Counted from the stretch's first letter, positions 7,466 through 15,849 are shown. The stretch: DNA of 32,289 bases from Vulcanimicrobiia bacterium (GCA_024281075.1 JAMXLK010000071.1:1-32289); one strand, 5' to 3'. Numbers and translations: made by a program. The notes: generated by a model not told the origin, from the letters alone.

Positions 7466-9917
7466 CGATGTCGTTTCTAAGGGTATTGACCTGTACCGGA
7501 ACCTTCGAACCTTTTCGTATTCGCATCGCCGCTTCGGTCGCATCGCGCCGCAGACGTCCGTCGAAGGCATGCTGGCCGACGCGTTCGAGTTCGGCGAGCA
7601 GACGCACGTCCCCAAGCGCTTCGGTTGCTTCGATCGCAGCGACCGCGACTGCAAACGATCGATCGTCGAGGTATTGCACCACCGCATCCGCAGCACGGGT
7701 GCGCTGCTCTTCGACGAGCGTTCCAATCCGGCCGAGCGCGGTGACGGCGGCGCGGCGGAGTCCCTCGGCCTGCTGCAAGGCGCACGCCTCCATCAGCAGC
7801 GGCATGGCGCGCGGATCGGCAAGCTCAGCAAGGCCCGCGATCGCACCGGCTTCGACGACGCTGTTCCACGTGCGTTCCTTCGACGCCGCGGCGAGCACGT
7901 CGAAGGCGCGCGCATCACGCGTTTTGCCGAGTGCCGCGAGCGCCGCGTGCCGCACGAAGTACGACGGGTGACGTTTCGCGGTTTCGATGAGCGCCGAGGC
8001 CGCGTCGGCGTCGCGAAAGTTCGCCAGCGCCTCCGCTGCGGCGCGAACGACTTTTGGGTGCTCGTGCTGTAGCGCGCGAATCAGCGTCGTCCGGGCCCAC
8101 GGCGCCTTGGTTGCGCCGATCGCATGGGCCGTTTCAGCGAGCACGCCCCAGAACGGCTCTCGCTCGAATGCCGCATCGATCGCGTCGCGCGCCGTGCGAC
8201 CGCCGTCAGCCGCTAACTCCCGGGCAGCGCGAACGCGCCCGATGACGTTAGGATCCGCGCGTAACGCCGCTGCGGCGAAATCGGGACCGAGCGCATAGCC
8301 GACTTCCGCCAGCAAGAAGGCGCCGGGATCGAACCGCACGAGTTTCGGCTCGACGTCCAGCGGCACGGTAATCGTTTCGTGCGCGCGCTCCACGTGCGCA
8401 CGAATTCGCCGCTCCTTGGATGCGTCTTCCGCTGGGGCCACTGCAAGCTCCACATCGAATTCATACGCAGGATGGTCGTCGTCGATTCGTTGCTTTTGGT
8501 CGATCGTAATCGTCGCGACGTTCCGGTCGGCGTCCCAGGTGGCACGGATCTCGAGTTTGGGATGGCCTTCGCGAAAAACCCACTGGTTAAAGAAGCCTCG
8601 GAGGTTGCGCCCGGTCTCGTTCTCGATGGCGCGAACGAAGTCGATCGTCTCGACCGAGCGCTGTGCGTTATCGCGGACGTAGCGCGCGACGGAGCGCCAG
8701 AATCGCTTCTCGCCGAGTTCGCCTCGCAGCATGTGCAGCACGGCGGCACCCTTTTGGTAGAGGTGACGATCGAAGATATCGATCGGCGTGACGTACACGT
8801 TGCATACAATCGGGCGGCTATACCGATGCTCGTCCTCCTTGAGGTACGCCGCGAATCCCGTAAAGATATCGTAGAGATACTCGTCGTAGCCAAGGTCGGC
8901 TTCGCGCCACACGGCCTCCATGAAGGTTGCAAATCCTTCGTTGAGCCATGCGTGCGACCAATCGCGGCACGTAAGGAGGTCGCCGAACCATTGGTGCGCG
9001 AGCTCGTGTGACACGAGCGGGTCGCTGGAAAAATCCAAGTGGGCGGTCTCGTCGTGCAGCGTGCGGTCGGTTTGCGTGGTGGCGGCCGTGTTTTCCATGC
9101 CGCCAAAGATAAAATCGGAGACCGCGATTTGCGAGTATCGCGCGTATGGGTACGGCGTTCCCAACCGCTCTTCGAAACAATCGATCATGGCCGGCGTCTT
9201 CGAGAACGCTCGCTCGCCGTCGCGCTCGCGTCCCGGTAGGACGTAATAGAAAACCGGAACGTCGTTGCGTCCGGCTTGCCCCTGAGCGACTTCGACGAAG
9301 GGGCCCGCAGCGAGCGTCACGAGGTACGTGCTGTGCGGCACGTCCTGCCGGTAACGAAACGTCGTCGTCTCGCCATTGTCTTTGCGTTCGACGAGAGCTC
9401 CGTTTCCAAGTGCGAACGTTCCTTTCGGAACGACGATCGTCGTCGAAGTGCGCTGCTTTTCGTGCGGATAATCGAGACAGGGGAACCAATATCGCGCGTA
9501 TTCGTCTTGGCTTTGCGTCCAAACGTGCGCAATTTTTTCCGGATGGTCGGCGGTCGGTTTCACGAAAAAGAGCCCATGGCGCGGCTTTTCTGCACGATAC
9601 GCGACGGAAAACGTTCGGCGCTCGCCCGGCGCGATCGCCGGCTCGAACTCCAGCTCCAGCTTGCCGTTACGTCGCGCGAACCGCGCGGCACCGTCAACGC
9701 GCTCGATATCGAGATCGACGGCATCGAGAACGAGCCGTGCGACCGGCTCGTCAAACGCGCGTACGGTCGTGGAGCAGACGCCTTCGAGCGACTCGGTATC
9801 GATATCCGGCGTGAGATGAAGGTCGATCTCCTCGACCGCGACGATTTTATCCGGCCCGTATCGCGGGCGTGCGCCGGGCAGCGCAAACGGGAGATGTTCG
9901 TTCGTATCGTCGCCCAT
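7404..9917 (-). CDS. M1-family zinc aminopeptidase with C-terminal HEAT-like repeats
   Basis: 837 residues. The N-terminal beta-saddle domain is followed by the M1 catalytic domain with the exopeptidase motif GGMEN (272-276) and the zinc site HELAH (304-308) plus the distal Glu in NEGFA (E327), an exact HExxH-x18-E spacing. From about residue 545 to 790 the protein is a run of roughly 30-residue Ala-rich helical pairs (for example LIRALQHEHPKVVRAAAEAL, IAGLAELADPRAMPLLMEA), that is, HEAT/PBS-like repeats. It ends in a short coiled coil. No signal peptide is visible, so it is probably cytosolic. Family knowledge: it removes N-terminal residues from peptides; the HEAT part may bind substrate or partners. 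It starts at ATG 9917, 32 bp after the SDR gene, and overlaps dacB by 62 bp. Confidence 0.93.
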   Translation of the reverse strand: MGDDTNEHLPFALPGARPRYGPDKIVAVEEIDLHLTPDIDTESLEGVCSTTVRAFDEPVARLVLDAVDLDIERVDGAARFARRNGKLELEFEPAIAPGERRTFSVAYRAEKPRHGLFFVKPTADHPEKIAHVWTQSQDEYARYWFPCLDYPHEKQRTSTTIVVPKGTFALGNGALVERKDNGETTTFRYRQDVPHSTYLVTLAAGPFVEVAQGQAGRNDVPVFYYVLPGRERDGERAFSKTPAMIDCFEERLGTPYPYARYSQIAVSDFIFGGMENTAATTQTDRTLHDETAHLDFSSDPLVSHELAHQWFGDLLTCRDWSHAWLNEGFATFMEAVWREADLGYDEYLYDIFTGFAAYLKEDEHRYSRPIVCNVYVTPIDIFDRHLYQKGAAVLHMLRGELGEKRFWRSVARYVRDNAQRSVETIDFVRAIENETGRNLRGFFNQWVFREGHPKLEIRATWDADRNVATITIDQKQRIDDDHPAYEFDVELAVAPAEDASKERRIRAHVERAHETITVPLDVEPKLVRFDPGAFLLAEVGYALGPDFAAAALRADPNVIGRVRAARELAADGGRTARDAIDAAFEREPFWGVLAETAHAIGATKAPWARTTLIRALQHEHPKVVRAAAEALANFRDADAASALIETAKRHPSYFVRHAALAALGKTRDARAFDVLAAASKERTWNSVVEAGAIAGLAELADPRAMPLLMEACALQQAEGLRRAAVTALGRIGTLVEEQRTRAADAVVQYLDDRSFAVAVAAIEATEALGDVRLLAELERVGQHAFDGRLRRDATEAAMRIRKGSKVPVQVNTLRNDIDELREQQRRLQEKIETIART

Positions 9918-9949
9918 CGTGTCTGCGGTGCTTACGAGCCGCAGAGCAG

Positions 9950-10690
9950 TCAGTCCTGTGCGGTCTGAAGCCCTCCGGTGACTTCCACTACGGTGCCGGT
10001 AATAAAATCGCGCTCCGGTGCGACCAAAAAGCGTACGGCGTCGGCAACGTCTTCATAGCTTCCCGCGCGGCCGCGCGGATTGCGCGCGGCGCGCGCTGCG
10101 GCATGTTCGCGCGCGAGCGTTTTTTCGCGGATGTCCCCGGGCGACACGACGTTGACGGTGATGCCGTATGGAGCCTCTTCGATCGCAAGCGATCGCGCGA
10201 ACGCAACCAGTGCGCTCTTGACCGCCTGATACAGCGCTAAGCCGCGAAAGGGACGCGTCTCTTGCGATCCGAGCATTCCGAAGAAGACAATGCGGCCAAA
10301 GCGGCCCTCGCGCATTGCGGGAAGCGTCGCGCGCGCCGCCAGTACGGCGCTGCGCAGATTGCCGTCCACAAGTTCGCGATATTCTTCGAGCGTCGTGCGG
10401 GCAAAGCGTTTGGCGACCAGCGGGCCGACGGCGTGCACGAGGGTGTCGAACGGACCTTGGTCGCGCACGGCACTTTCGAGTGCAGCCTCGACGCTCTGCA
10501 CGTCGTCGAGGAAATCGACGCGCACGGCACCTCCCGACGCGCCGGATTTTTCAATCGCTGCGACGGTCGCGTCGGGCGGTGTATTGCGATACGTGATCGT
10601 TACGTGGACGAATCCGTCGCGAGCGAGTGCGGGAGCGATGCCGGCCGCAAGACCGGCAGCAGCTCCCGTTACGAGCGCACGCCGATTCAG
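9950..10690 (-). CDS. Short-chain dehydrogenase/reductase (FabG-like), apparent CTG start
   Basis: Read from CTG 10690 the product is 246 residues, the normal SDR length. It begins (M)NRRALVTGAAAGLAAGIA, which supplies the beta1 strand and the NAD(P)-binding TGxxxGxx motif. The rest has the GNLRSA Asn, the catalytic Ser region FFGMLGS and the YQAVK catalytic Tyr-Lys pair, ending in a GTVVEVTGG strand typical of FabG-like enzymes. The first ATG/GTG/TTG in this frame is GTG 10525, which would delete the whole coenzyme motif, and no canonical start occurs between the cofactor motif and the upstream gene. A GAGGA lies 19 bases before the CTG, too far for a good ribosome site. The gene follows the stalk-domain gene by 16 bp. 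The substrate is unknown; 3-oxoacyl-ACP is one possibility. Confidence 0.85.
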   Translation of the reverse strand: MNRRALVTGAAAGLAAGIAPALARDGFVHVTITYRNTPPDATVAAIEKSGASGGAVRVDFLDDVQSVEAALESAVRDQGPFDTLVHAVGPLVAKRFARTTLEEYRELVDGNLRSAVLAARATLPAMREGRFGRIVFFGMLGSQETRPFRGLALYQAVKSALVAFARSLAIEEAPYGITVNVVSPGDIREKTLAREHAAARAARNPRGRAGSYEDVADAVRFLVAPERDFITGTVVEVTGGLQTAQD

Positions 10691-10706
10691 CGCGCGGCTC
10701 GCAGTT

Positions 10707-11417
10707 TTATCCTCGTACGAAATCCCACGACAGGTCGAACGGGACGCCGTCGTCGGTCATGCCGTTGACACGCACGTGATGCGGGCCACGGCTTAGCGGC
10801 CACGGAACGTCCACGAAGAACGTGCGGCCACTTTGGCTCAAGCCGGACGTCACCGAATTTCCGTCGACGCGGATGCGCAGCGCGGACGGACGCACGCCGC
10901 GATTGAACTGGAATCGAATCGTCTGGTTGGGATTGAAAACGGTTCCGGTCGGCGCCACGGTGACGAATCGAACGGCCGACGGCGGCGGCATGGGCACGGG
11001 AGCGCCACCGCCTCCGCTGATCGTAACCGTACTCGTCGAATCGTTCCAGTCGACCGATGCGCCGAGCGCCTGTGAAATGAAGCGAAGCGGGACGAACGTC
11101 GTCTCGCTCACGATGAACGGAGCAACGTCCATGGTTTGAGGTTGACCGTCCACCGTTGCCTGTTCCGATCCGATGTTGAGCGAGACGGTGCGGCCGCGGC
11201 CCGTCGCATTGATCTGCCCGCTCGAATAAACGACGCTCGCGCCAAGCTGCTCGAACACACCGCGCAGCGGCACGAATACGCGGCCTGCGCGCACGATCGG
11301 CGGCTGCGTGAAGTTCATCGTTTGACCGTTGACGATAACCGTGACGGATTGTGCCGCAACGACGCTCGGAGCGGCGAACGCGGCGAAGACGAAAAATATC
11401 GAAAGAAGCCTTTTCAT
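10707..11417 (-). CDS. Secreted protein with tandem copper-amine-oxidase-N-like stalk domain
   Basis: 236 residues with a clear signal peptide (MKRLLSIFFVFAAFAAPSVVAAQ, cleavage after about residue 22). Residues 23-135 contain the stalk-domain pattern: VIVNGQ, then PPIVRAGRVFVPLRGVFEQLGASVVY, then a second FVPLRFISQALGASVDWNDSTSTVTI. A Gly/Pro-rich linker is followed by an Ig-like C-terminal beta domain. Family knowledge: these domains are extracellular or wall-associated and common in Firmicutes and some candidate phyla; they have no enzyme activity. The start codon is immediately preceded by a 5-bp-stem hairpin. It lies 50 bp downstream of the RND gene. Confidence 0.85.
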   Translation of the reverse strand: MKRLLSIFFVFAAFAAPSVVAAQSVTVIVNGQTMNFTQPPIVRAGRVFVPLRGVFEQLGASVVYSSGQINATGRGRTVSLNIGSEQATVDGQPQTMDVAPFIVSETTFVPLRFISQALGASVDWNDSTSTVTISGGGGAPVPMPPPSAVRFVTVAPTGTVFNPNQTIRFQFNRGVRPSALRIRVDGNSVTSGLSQSGRTFFVDVPWPLSRGPHHVRVNGMTDDGVPFDLSWDFVRG

Positions 11418-11434
11418 GCGGGCTCATTACCCGC
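11418..11434 (-). promoter_or_regulatory. Small hairpin directly upstream of the stalk-protein ATG
   Basis: GCGGG at 11418-11422 and CCCGC at 11430-11434 can pair around a 7-nt loop. On the minus strand the stem ends exactly at the ATG, and no clear Shine-Dalgarno sequence is visible. It could reduce translation initiation, but the stem is short and may be chance. Confidence 0.3.
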
Positions 11435-11467
11435 GCTTGCTCGCTCCCAAACGACGGTTAATGGTTC

Positions 11468-14400
11468 TCAAACGACGCCGACTTCGGCAGGCCCGGACCG
11501 CGTGAGCTCGGCAGTAACGGCACGCCGGTCGGCCCACCGCTCGAAGAAGCCCATCCACGTTGCGTAGACCATCGGCACGAGGAAGAGCGTCAAGATTAGC
11601 GAGCTGAGCAATCCGCCGATAATAACGGTGCCCATTGCTTGCCGCCACTCGCCACCTTCTGCGAAGCCGAGCGAGAGCGGCAGCATGCCGAAGATCATCG
11701 CGCACGTCGTCATCAAAATCGGCCGGAACCGGGTGGCGGATCCCTGCAGAACCGCGTCGTGCACGCGCATACCGCGCCGGCAGAGCGTATTGGAGTAGTC
11801 GACGAGGAGAATTCCGTTCTTCGCAACCAGGCCGAAGAGCATGATGATGCCGATCATCGAGATGATGTTGAGCGATTGACCGGCATTCGGCTCGATGCGG
11901 TGCATCAAGGAGAGCGCGACGAGTGCACCGATGATCGCCAGCGGCACGCACAACATGACGATCAGCGGTTCGAAGAATGACCCGTAGAGGATCACCATCA
12001 GCATGTAGACGAGCATGAACGAGGTGGCCAGCGCGATGCCCATGTTGGCCATCGTCTCGTTCATGTATTGCGTGTCGCCTTGCGCCGTCAGATGCACGCC
12101 CTCGGGCAGAAATCCTGGCTTGTGGAGCTGCTTCTCGAGTGGCCCCGTTACGGCGCCAAGCGAGTAGCCCGGAAGCGTGTCGCCGTAGACGTCGACGACG
12201 CGCTGGCGGTTGAGTCGCTTGATCTGCAACGGCGCCTTGGTCCATTGCAGGTTCGCAATGTCGGCCAGCGGGACGAGCGTTCCGTCTTCGGCGCGGACGC
12301 GCACGTCTTGAAGCTGATCGACGGTCTTACGATCCGACATGGGGAACTGAACGCGAACGTCCACCAAGCCGTTCTCGGCACGCACACGCGTCGCAACCGC
12401 GCCATCGATTGCCAAGCGCGCCGCATTTGCCGCTGTCGCAGGCGAAATCCCGAGCACTTCGGCCTTTTGCGAATCGATGTTCACGTTGAGCCGCGGCGCG
12501 GCCGCCTCATTACTCGTTTGCACGTTGACGCTGCCCGGCGTATTGCGCAGGAATTGCGCCACCTTCTCGGCGCCCGCAGCTATCTCGCTTTCGGGACCCG
12601 AAAGCGAGTAGAAAATCGTCGCTCCCGAGCCGCCGCCGTTGTCGCCCGAAACCTGGAACACGCCGCCCGGAACCAGATAGCTGAGCTTGCGAATCTGGTC
12701 GATGATCTTGTACGTATCGTGCCGCCGTTCGGGCAGCGTCTGCGCATCGAGCCGAGCGTAGTTGTCACCGATGGCCGAGCCCCAGCCTTGCGGCTTACGG
12801 CCGACGGTCGAACTGACCGACTTGATGCCGTCAAGCTTCATGATCCCGTCTTCCAACGCCGTGACGTACTTCGACGTCGTCTGCAAGGGCGTTCCCGGCG
12901 GATACGTGACCGTCATCGAAATCTCGCCGCTCTGAACCTGCGGGACGAAATCGAAGTCGATTGGACCGAGCGCGACGAGCACGACCGACAACGCGATCGG
13001 GAGCCCGAACGTCGCTAGCGTCAAGCGCTTTCCACCGCGTCCGGTCTGGTAGAACCAGCGGACGAGGACTTGGGGAATGTTCTTAATGGCGTCGACGCCA
13101 CGGCGCGCCCACACTGCAGCGCCCGAATGGCCATTCGACGATGGCGTCCAGCGATATCCTAAGTTTTCCGGGAGCTTGCGGCGGCGCACGATATATCCTA
13201 CGCCGTGCCACAAAGCCGCAAGTACAAGGAAGAATACGTTCACCGCGACAGTCGTCATCCCGGCGCCCATCGCAAGCGTGAGCGAGTTGATGACGAGCAC
13301 CGCGCAGACCCAGACGACGAAGAGTCCGTGTCGGAGAGCAAACGGCAAGCCCTTCGTCCGATACCAGGTGAGAATTCGCTCGTACCGTATAACGACGAAG
13401 TTGAGTACGAGGAGCGCGCCGATCATGATCGGCAACACTTGACGCAGCTCCGCAAGCGGCCATGGGATGAAGTACGCAAGGACCGCGGCACCGGCGAGGG
13501 CGAGCGTCACCTTCAAAGAACCCAGTGCATCCATCCAGGCCGGCCGCGCTTTCGAGCGCTTCAGTACGCTCCACCTGGCGGCAAGCAGCGGCGTAAGCGT
13601 GAAGGAAACGAGCAGCGAGAAGAGCGTCGCGATGACGATCACGATGCCGAACTCACGCAGATAGGCGCCGACGATGCCCGGCAGGAAGGCAATCGGCAGG
13701 AAGACGACCACGTCAACCATGGTGATGGCGACGGCAGCGCCGCCGATCTCGCTGCGCCCGTTGATCGCGGCGTCGATCGGTTCTTCTCCCAAATCGCGAT
13801 GGCGCGTGATATTTTCCAGCACGACGATCGAGTCGTCCACCAAGATACCGATGATCAGCGAGAGTCCCATCAGCGACATCGTGTCGAGGTGGAAGCCGAA
13901 CACCTTCATGAGCACGAACGTCGCAAGAATCGACGACGGGATCGCGATCATGATCACGATCGCGTTACGCCATGCGTGCAGGAAGAGCAGCATCACGAGC
14001 ATCGTCAGCACGATGCCCTCGATCAGCGACTGCCAGACGCCGTTGAGCGACTTCTGCGTGTAATCGGCGGGCGCGTCGATTTCGGTCAGCGACACCTCGG
14101 GGAATTGTGCGTTGATTTGTTTGATATGATCGCGCGCGATCTGGGTTGAAGTGATCTCGTCAGCGGCGATATTTCGCCCGAGCTCGACGTAGATGCGCGG
14201 CTGGCCGTTGAAGTGTGAAACCGACGTCGGCTCGACGTGGCTGTCGAAGGCGTAAGCGACGTCGCCGACCTTCATGTTCTTGTTGGTGCTGCCCGGCACC
14301 ATCAACGGAATTCCGAGCAGATCTTGCGCCGTGTTGACTTCGGCGTGGACCGAAACGCTCGTTTCTTGCGTGCGCTGGCGCAGCATGCCGCCCGGAAGGT

Positions 14401-15037
14401 TCGCGTTGTTGCCCGCAATCGCGCTAAAAACGTCGCCGAGCGTCGCGTTCGCTCCGATCAGCCGCTCCGGAATCGGCTCGACGTGGAACTCGCGATCGGC
14501 AGCGCCGCGGATCTCGACCGTCTGCACATTGGGGATGGCCTTGAGGATGGGCTCCAGCTTGTTGTTTGCGAAGTCCGCGAGCTGCGTCTGCGTGAGGGAC
14601 TTCGAACTAATCGCGAGATCGAGCAGCGGCTGTGACGCGCCATTCTTCTCCACCGTCGGAGGATCGAGGTCGGCCGGCAGATAGACGCGTGCTGTATCAA
14701 CCGCACTCTGGACGTTGATCGCTGCTACGTCGAGATTCGTCCCGAGTTTGAACTGAACGATTACCGTCGCGACGCCTTCTTGTGCCGTCGCGTTGAGCTG
14801 ATCGAGGTTGTCGATCCCGTCGAGCTGATCTTCGATCGGCTTGACGATCAGCCGTTCCATCTCTTGCGGCGAAGCGCCAGGGTACCCAGCGTAGACGACG
14901 ACGATAGGGAAGTCGGTCCCCGGCGGGTCGGCGCTGCGTCCAATGGTCTTAAAGGCGATGATGCCAAAGATGGCGAGCGCGATGAACACCATCGCGGTGA
15001 TCACCGGGCGGCTAATTGCGAAACGGGTCAACCACAC
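11468..15037 (-). CDS. RND superfamily efflux permease (AcrB/HAE1 type) with extra membrane domain
   Basis: 1189 residues; usual members have about 1030-1060. The N-terminus MWLTRFAISRPVITAMVFIALAIF is the canonical first helix, two large periplasmic loops follow, and TM4 carries the proton-relay Asp pair in GILVDDSIVVLEN (D401, D402). Between TM6 (ending near 490) and TM7 (about 672-690) there is an additional stretch of roughly 155 residues with about four hydrophobic helices (508-526, 533-551, 570-590, 594-613) and a basic loop. Family knowledge: it exports drugs, metals or lipophiles using the proton gradient and needs a periplasmic adaptor and outer-membrane channel. Neither is found in the window. 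The start is GTG 15037. Confidence 0.93.
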   Translation of the reverse strand: MWLTRFAISRPVITAMVFIALAIFGIIAFKTIGRSADPPGTDFPIVVVYAGYPGASPQEMERLIVKPIEDQLDGIDNLDQLNATAQEGVATVIVQFKLGTNLDVAAINVQSAVDTARVYLPADLDPPTVEKNGASQPLLDLAISSKSLTQTQLADFANNKLEPILKAIPNVQTVEIRGAADREFHVEPIPERLIGANATLGDVFSAIAGNNANLPGGMLRQRTQETSVSVHAEVNTAQDLLGIPLMVPGSTNKNMKVGDVAYAFDSHVEPTSVSHFNGQPRIYVELGRNIAADEITSTQIARDHIKQINAQFPEVSLTEIDAPADYTQKSLNGVWQSLIEGIVLTMLVMLLFLHAWRNAIVIMIAIPSSILATFVLMKVFGFHLDTMSLMGLSLIIGILVDDSIVVLENITRHRDLGEEPIDAAINGRSEIGGAAVAITMVDVVVFLPIAFLPGIVGAYLREFGIVIVIATLFSLLVSFTLTPLLAARWSVLKRSKARPAWMDALGSLKVTLALAGAAVLAYFIPWPLAELRQVLPIMIGALLVLNFVVIRYERILTWYRTKGLPFALRHGLFVVWVCAVLVINSLTLAMGAGMTTVAVNVFFLVLAALWHGVGYIVRRRKLPENLGYRWTPSSNGHSGAAVWARRGVDAIKNIPQVLVRWFYQTGRGGKRLTLATFGLPIALSVVLVALGPIDFDFVPQVQSGEISMTVTYPPGTPLQTTSKYVTALEDGIMKLDGIKSVSSTVGRKPQGWGSAIGDNYARLDAQTLPERRHDTYKIIDQIRKLSYLVPGGVFQVSGDNGGGSGATIFYSLSGPESEIAAGAEKVAQFLRNTPGSVNVQTSNEAAAPRLNVNIDSQKAEVLGISPATAANAARLAIDGAVATRVRAENGLVDVRVQFPMSDRKTVDQLQDVRVRAEDGTLVPLADIANLQWTKAPLQIKRLNRQRVVDVYGDTLPGYSLGAVTGPLEKQLHKPGFLPEGVHLTAQGDTQYMNETMANMGIALATSFMLVYMLMVILYGSFFEPLIVMLCVPLAIIGALVALSLMHRIEPNAGQSLNIISMIGIIMLFGLVAKNGILLVDYSNTLCRRGMRVHDAVLQGSATRFRPILMTTCAMIFGMLPLSLGFAEGGEWRQAMGTVIIGGLLSSLILTLFLVPMVYATWMGFFERWADRRAVTAELTRSGPAEVGVV

Positions 15038-15257
15038 GATAGAAATTCCATTGCTACTTTGCTCTACGCTGGGAGCCGCCGAACTGTTTCAGGCAACCTC
15101 CAACGCGAGGCCCCGGGCGGGCCAGGACCACTATACCCGAACCCCCGGCCGCATGTCACGAAGCCATGGCCCCGCTCGGTGCGACTCTGAGCTCACGCTG
15201 AGCACCTGGTTTGCTCTTGGTACTGCAAAGTAAACGCCGCAGCCATAGAGGCGGCGC
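15038..15257. other. Intergenic region upstream of the RND gene
   Basis: No convincing coding sequence. It should contain the promoter of the RND gene (minus strand), but I could not identify -35/-10 boxes with confidence. It contains TGTTTCAGGCA (15085-15095) directly followed by ACCTCCAACGC (15096-15106), a sequence that recurs in two separated pieces in the tRNA-Leu element. Confidence 0.5.
15085..15106. repeat. Uninterrupted copy of a 22-bp repeat
   Basis: The first 11 bases match 15478-15488 exactly. The last 11 bases, plus the preceding CA, match 15899-15911 exactly. The two halves are contiguous here but are separated by about 410 bp in the tRNA-Leu element. Confidence 0.65.
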
Positions 15258-15315
15258 TTCGTGTCACCCTGAGCGAGCCTGCCCTGAGCGGAGTCGAAGG
15301 GAAGGGCGACACGAA
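15258..15315. repeat. REP-like palindrome, long form
   Basis: Arms TTCGTGTCACCCT (15258-15270) and AGGGCGACACGAA (15303-15315) are complementary at 12 of 13 positions. The interior has two CCTGAGCG-type half units ending in GGAGTCGAAGGG. It belongs with the palindromes at 16079-16105 and 26284-26320, which share the TCGACACGCTC-type core in opposite orientation. Confidence 0.7.
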
Positions 15316-15344
15316 AAAGTCCGGGGCCGGCATAAGCCGGCCCC
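15314..15344 (-). terminator. Rho-independent terminator-like hairpin, minus strand
   Basis: GGGGCCGGC (15323-15331) pairs perfectly with GCCGGCCCC (15336-15344) around the loop ATAA. Read on the minus strand, the stem is followed after four bases by five T residues (15318-15314). It lies about 100 bp downstream of the truncated tRNA-Leu 3'-end copy, so it may be the original terminator of the tRNA transcript. It could also end transcription from the membrane-protein ORF. Confidence 0.55.
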
Positions 15345-15403
15345 GTCCGTAGCTCCGAAGAGCACCCTTTCGTATGGCGAGACCATCATAGCACAGGGTC
15401 GTA

Positions 15404-15436
15404 ACGTCCGAGCGCCGGCGCTTCGCTCAAGGACGT
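15404..15436. repeat. Interrupted inverted repeat beside the partial tRNA copy
   Basis: ACGTCCGAGCG (15404-15414) is complementary to CGCTC (15424-15428) and GGACGT (15431-15436), with an AA bulge. It ends 9 bp before the 25-bp tRNA duplicate. It could be a hairpin in the tRNA trailer or part of a recombination region; nothing decides between them. Confidence 0.4.
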
Positions 15437-15849
15437 CATAAGAGGGTGGTGCGCAAGACTGGACTCGAACTAGAGCTTGTTTCAGGCACGTCGGCCGATA
15501 TCTTCGGGCGCGGGGTTGGATTCCAAAGGAGCCAATCGTCCGAAACCGCCGAGTATAGCTCTTTCCGCTGAGAGAGTTGTGACCCAAAGCCGCGACCCAG
15601 AAAATCCACGATCACAAGGGGAACAAGAGCGCTGAAGTACGTCCATGGCCGGTGATAGTCGATACCGAACGGACGAAAGCCAAACGCAAGGTTTAAGCCG
15701 GCAAGAGCCGCTACGAGAATCGGTATCATAACGGCATACCCGATAAAGGCTCGCAAGAGGGGCGCGGCGTCGTTGATCCATGCCCTATATCGGAGAAGCC
15801 ATAATGGCGGCCTATGGTTGAGTATGAGCGCCCCATAAAGAAATATCAC
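15436..15849 (-). CDS. Small membrane protein of unknown function, possibly truncated, inside the tRNA-Leu element
   Basis: 137 residues from GTG 15849. Hydrophobic segments are visible near residues 1-10, 33-57 and 70-84, so it is a membrane protein; I do not recognise a family. The frame stays open upstream to a stop at 15898-15900 and would encode a further hydrophobic stretch (TLVGIAFLSVPV), but no ATG, GTG or TTG occurs there, so the N-terminus may be lost. The C-terminal residues are encoded by the 25-bp tRNA duplicate and the flanking chromosome, so the tail is probably not native. Base composition is visibly less GC-rich than that of the neighbours. It could be a decayed cargo gene. 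Confidence 0.45.
   Translation of the reverse strand: MIFLYGALILNHRPPLWLLRYRAWINDAAPLLRAFIGYAVMIPILVAALAGLNLAFGFRPFGIDYHRPWTYFSALVPLVIVDFLGRGFGSQLSQRKELYSAVSDDWLLWNPTPRPKISADVPETSSSSSPVLRTTLL
15446..15470 (-). repeat. Partial tRNA-Leu 3' end; candidate attachment-site copy
   Basis: These 25 bases are identical to 16113-16137, the T-arm, acceptor 3' strand and CCA of tRNA-Leu(GAG). Identity stops on both sides. An exact 3'-end tRNA duplicate at one end of a low-GC interval is the classical footprint of integration by a tyrosine recombinase. Confidence 0.7.
15478..15488. repeat. Left piece of the split 22-bp repeat
   Basis: TGTTTCAGGCA, identical to 15085-15095. The matching continuation is not here but at 15899-15911. 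Confidence 0.5.

Noticed and set aside
13205-14149. 314-residue plus-strand open frame within the RND gene
   Set aside because: Composition (His/Arg/Asp-rich, no hydrophobic core) is that of an antisense shadow; the opposite strand encodes an unmistakable RND permease.
15264-15587. 107-residue minus-strand frame across the partial tRNA copy
   Set aside because: It runs through the REP-like repeat, terminator hairpin and tRNA fragment; the translated VRVQSCAP-like piece is a tRNA shadow.
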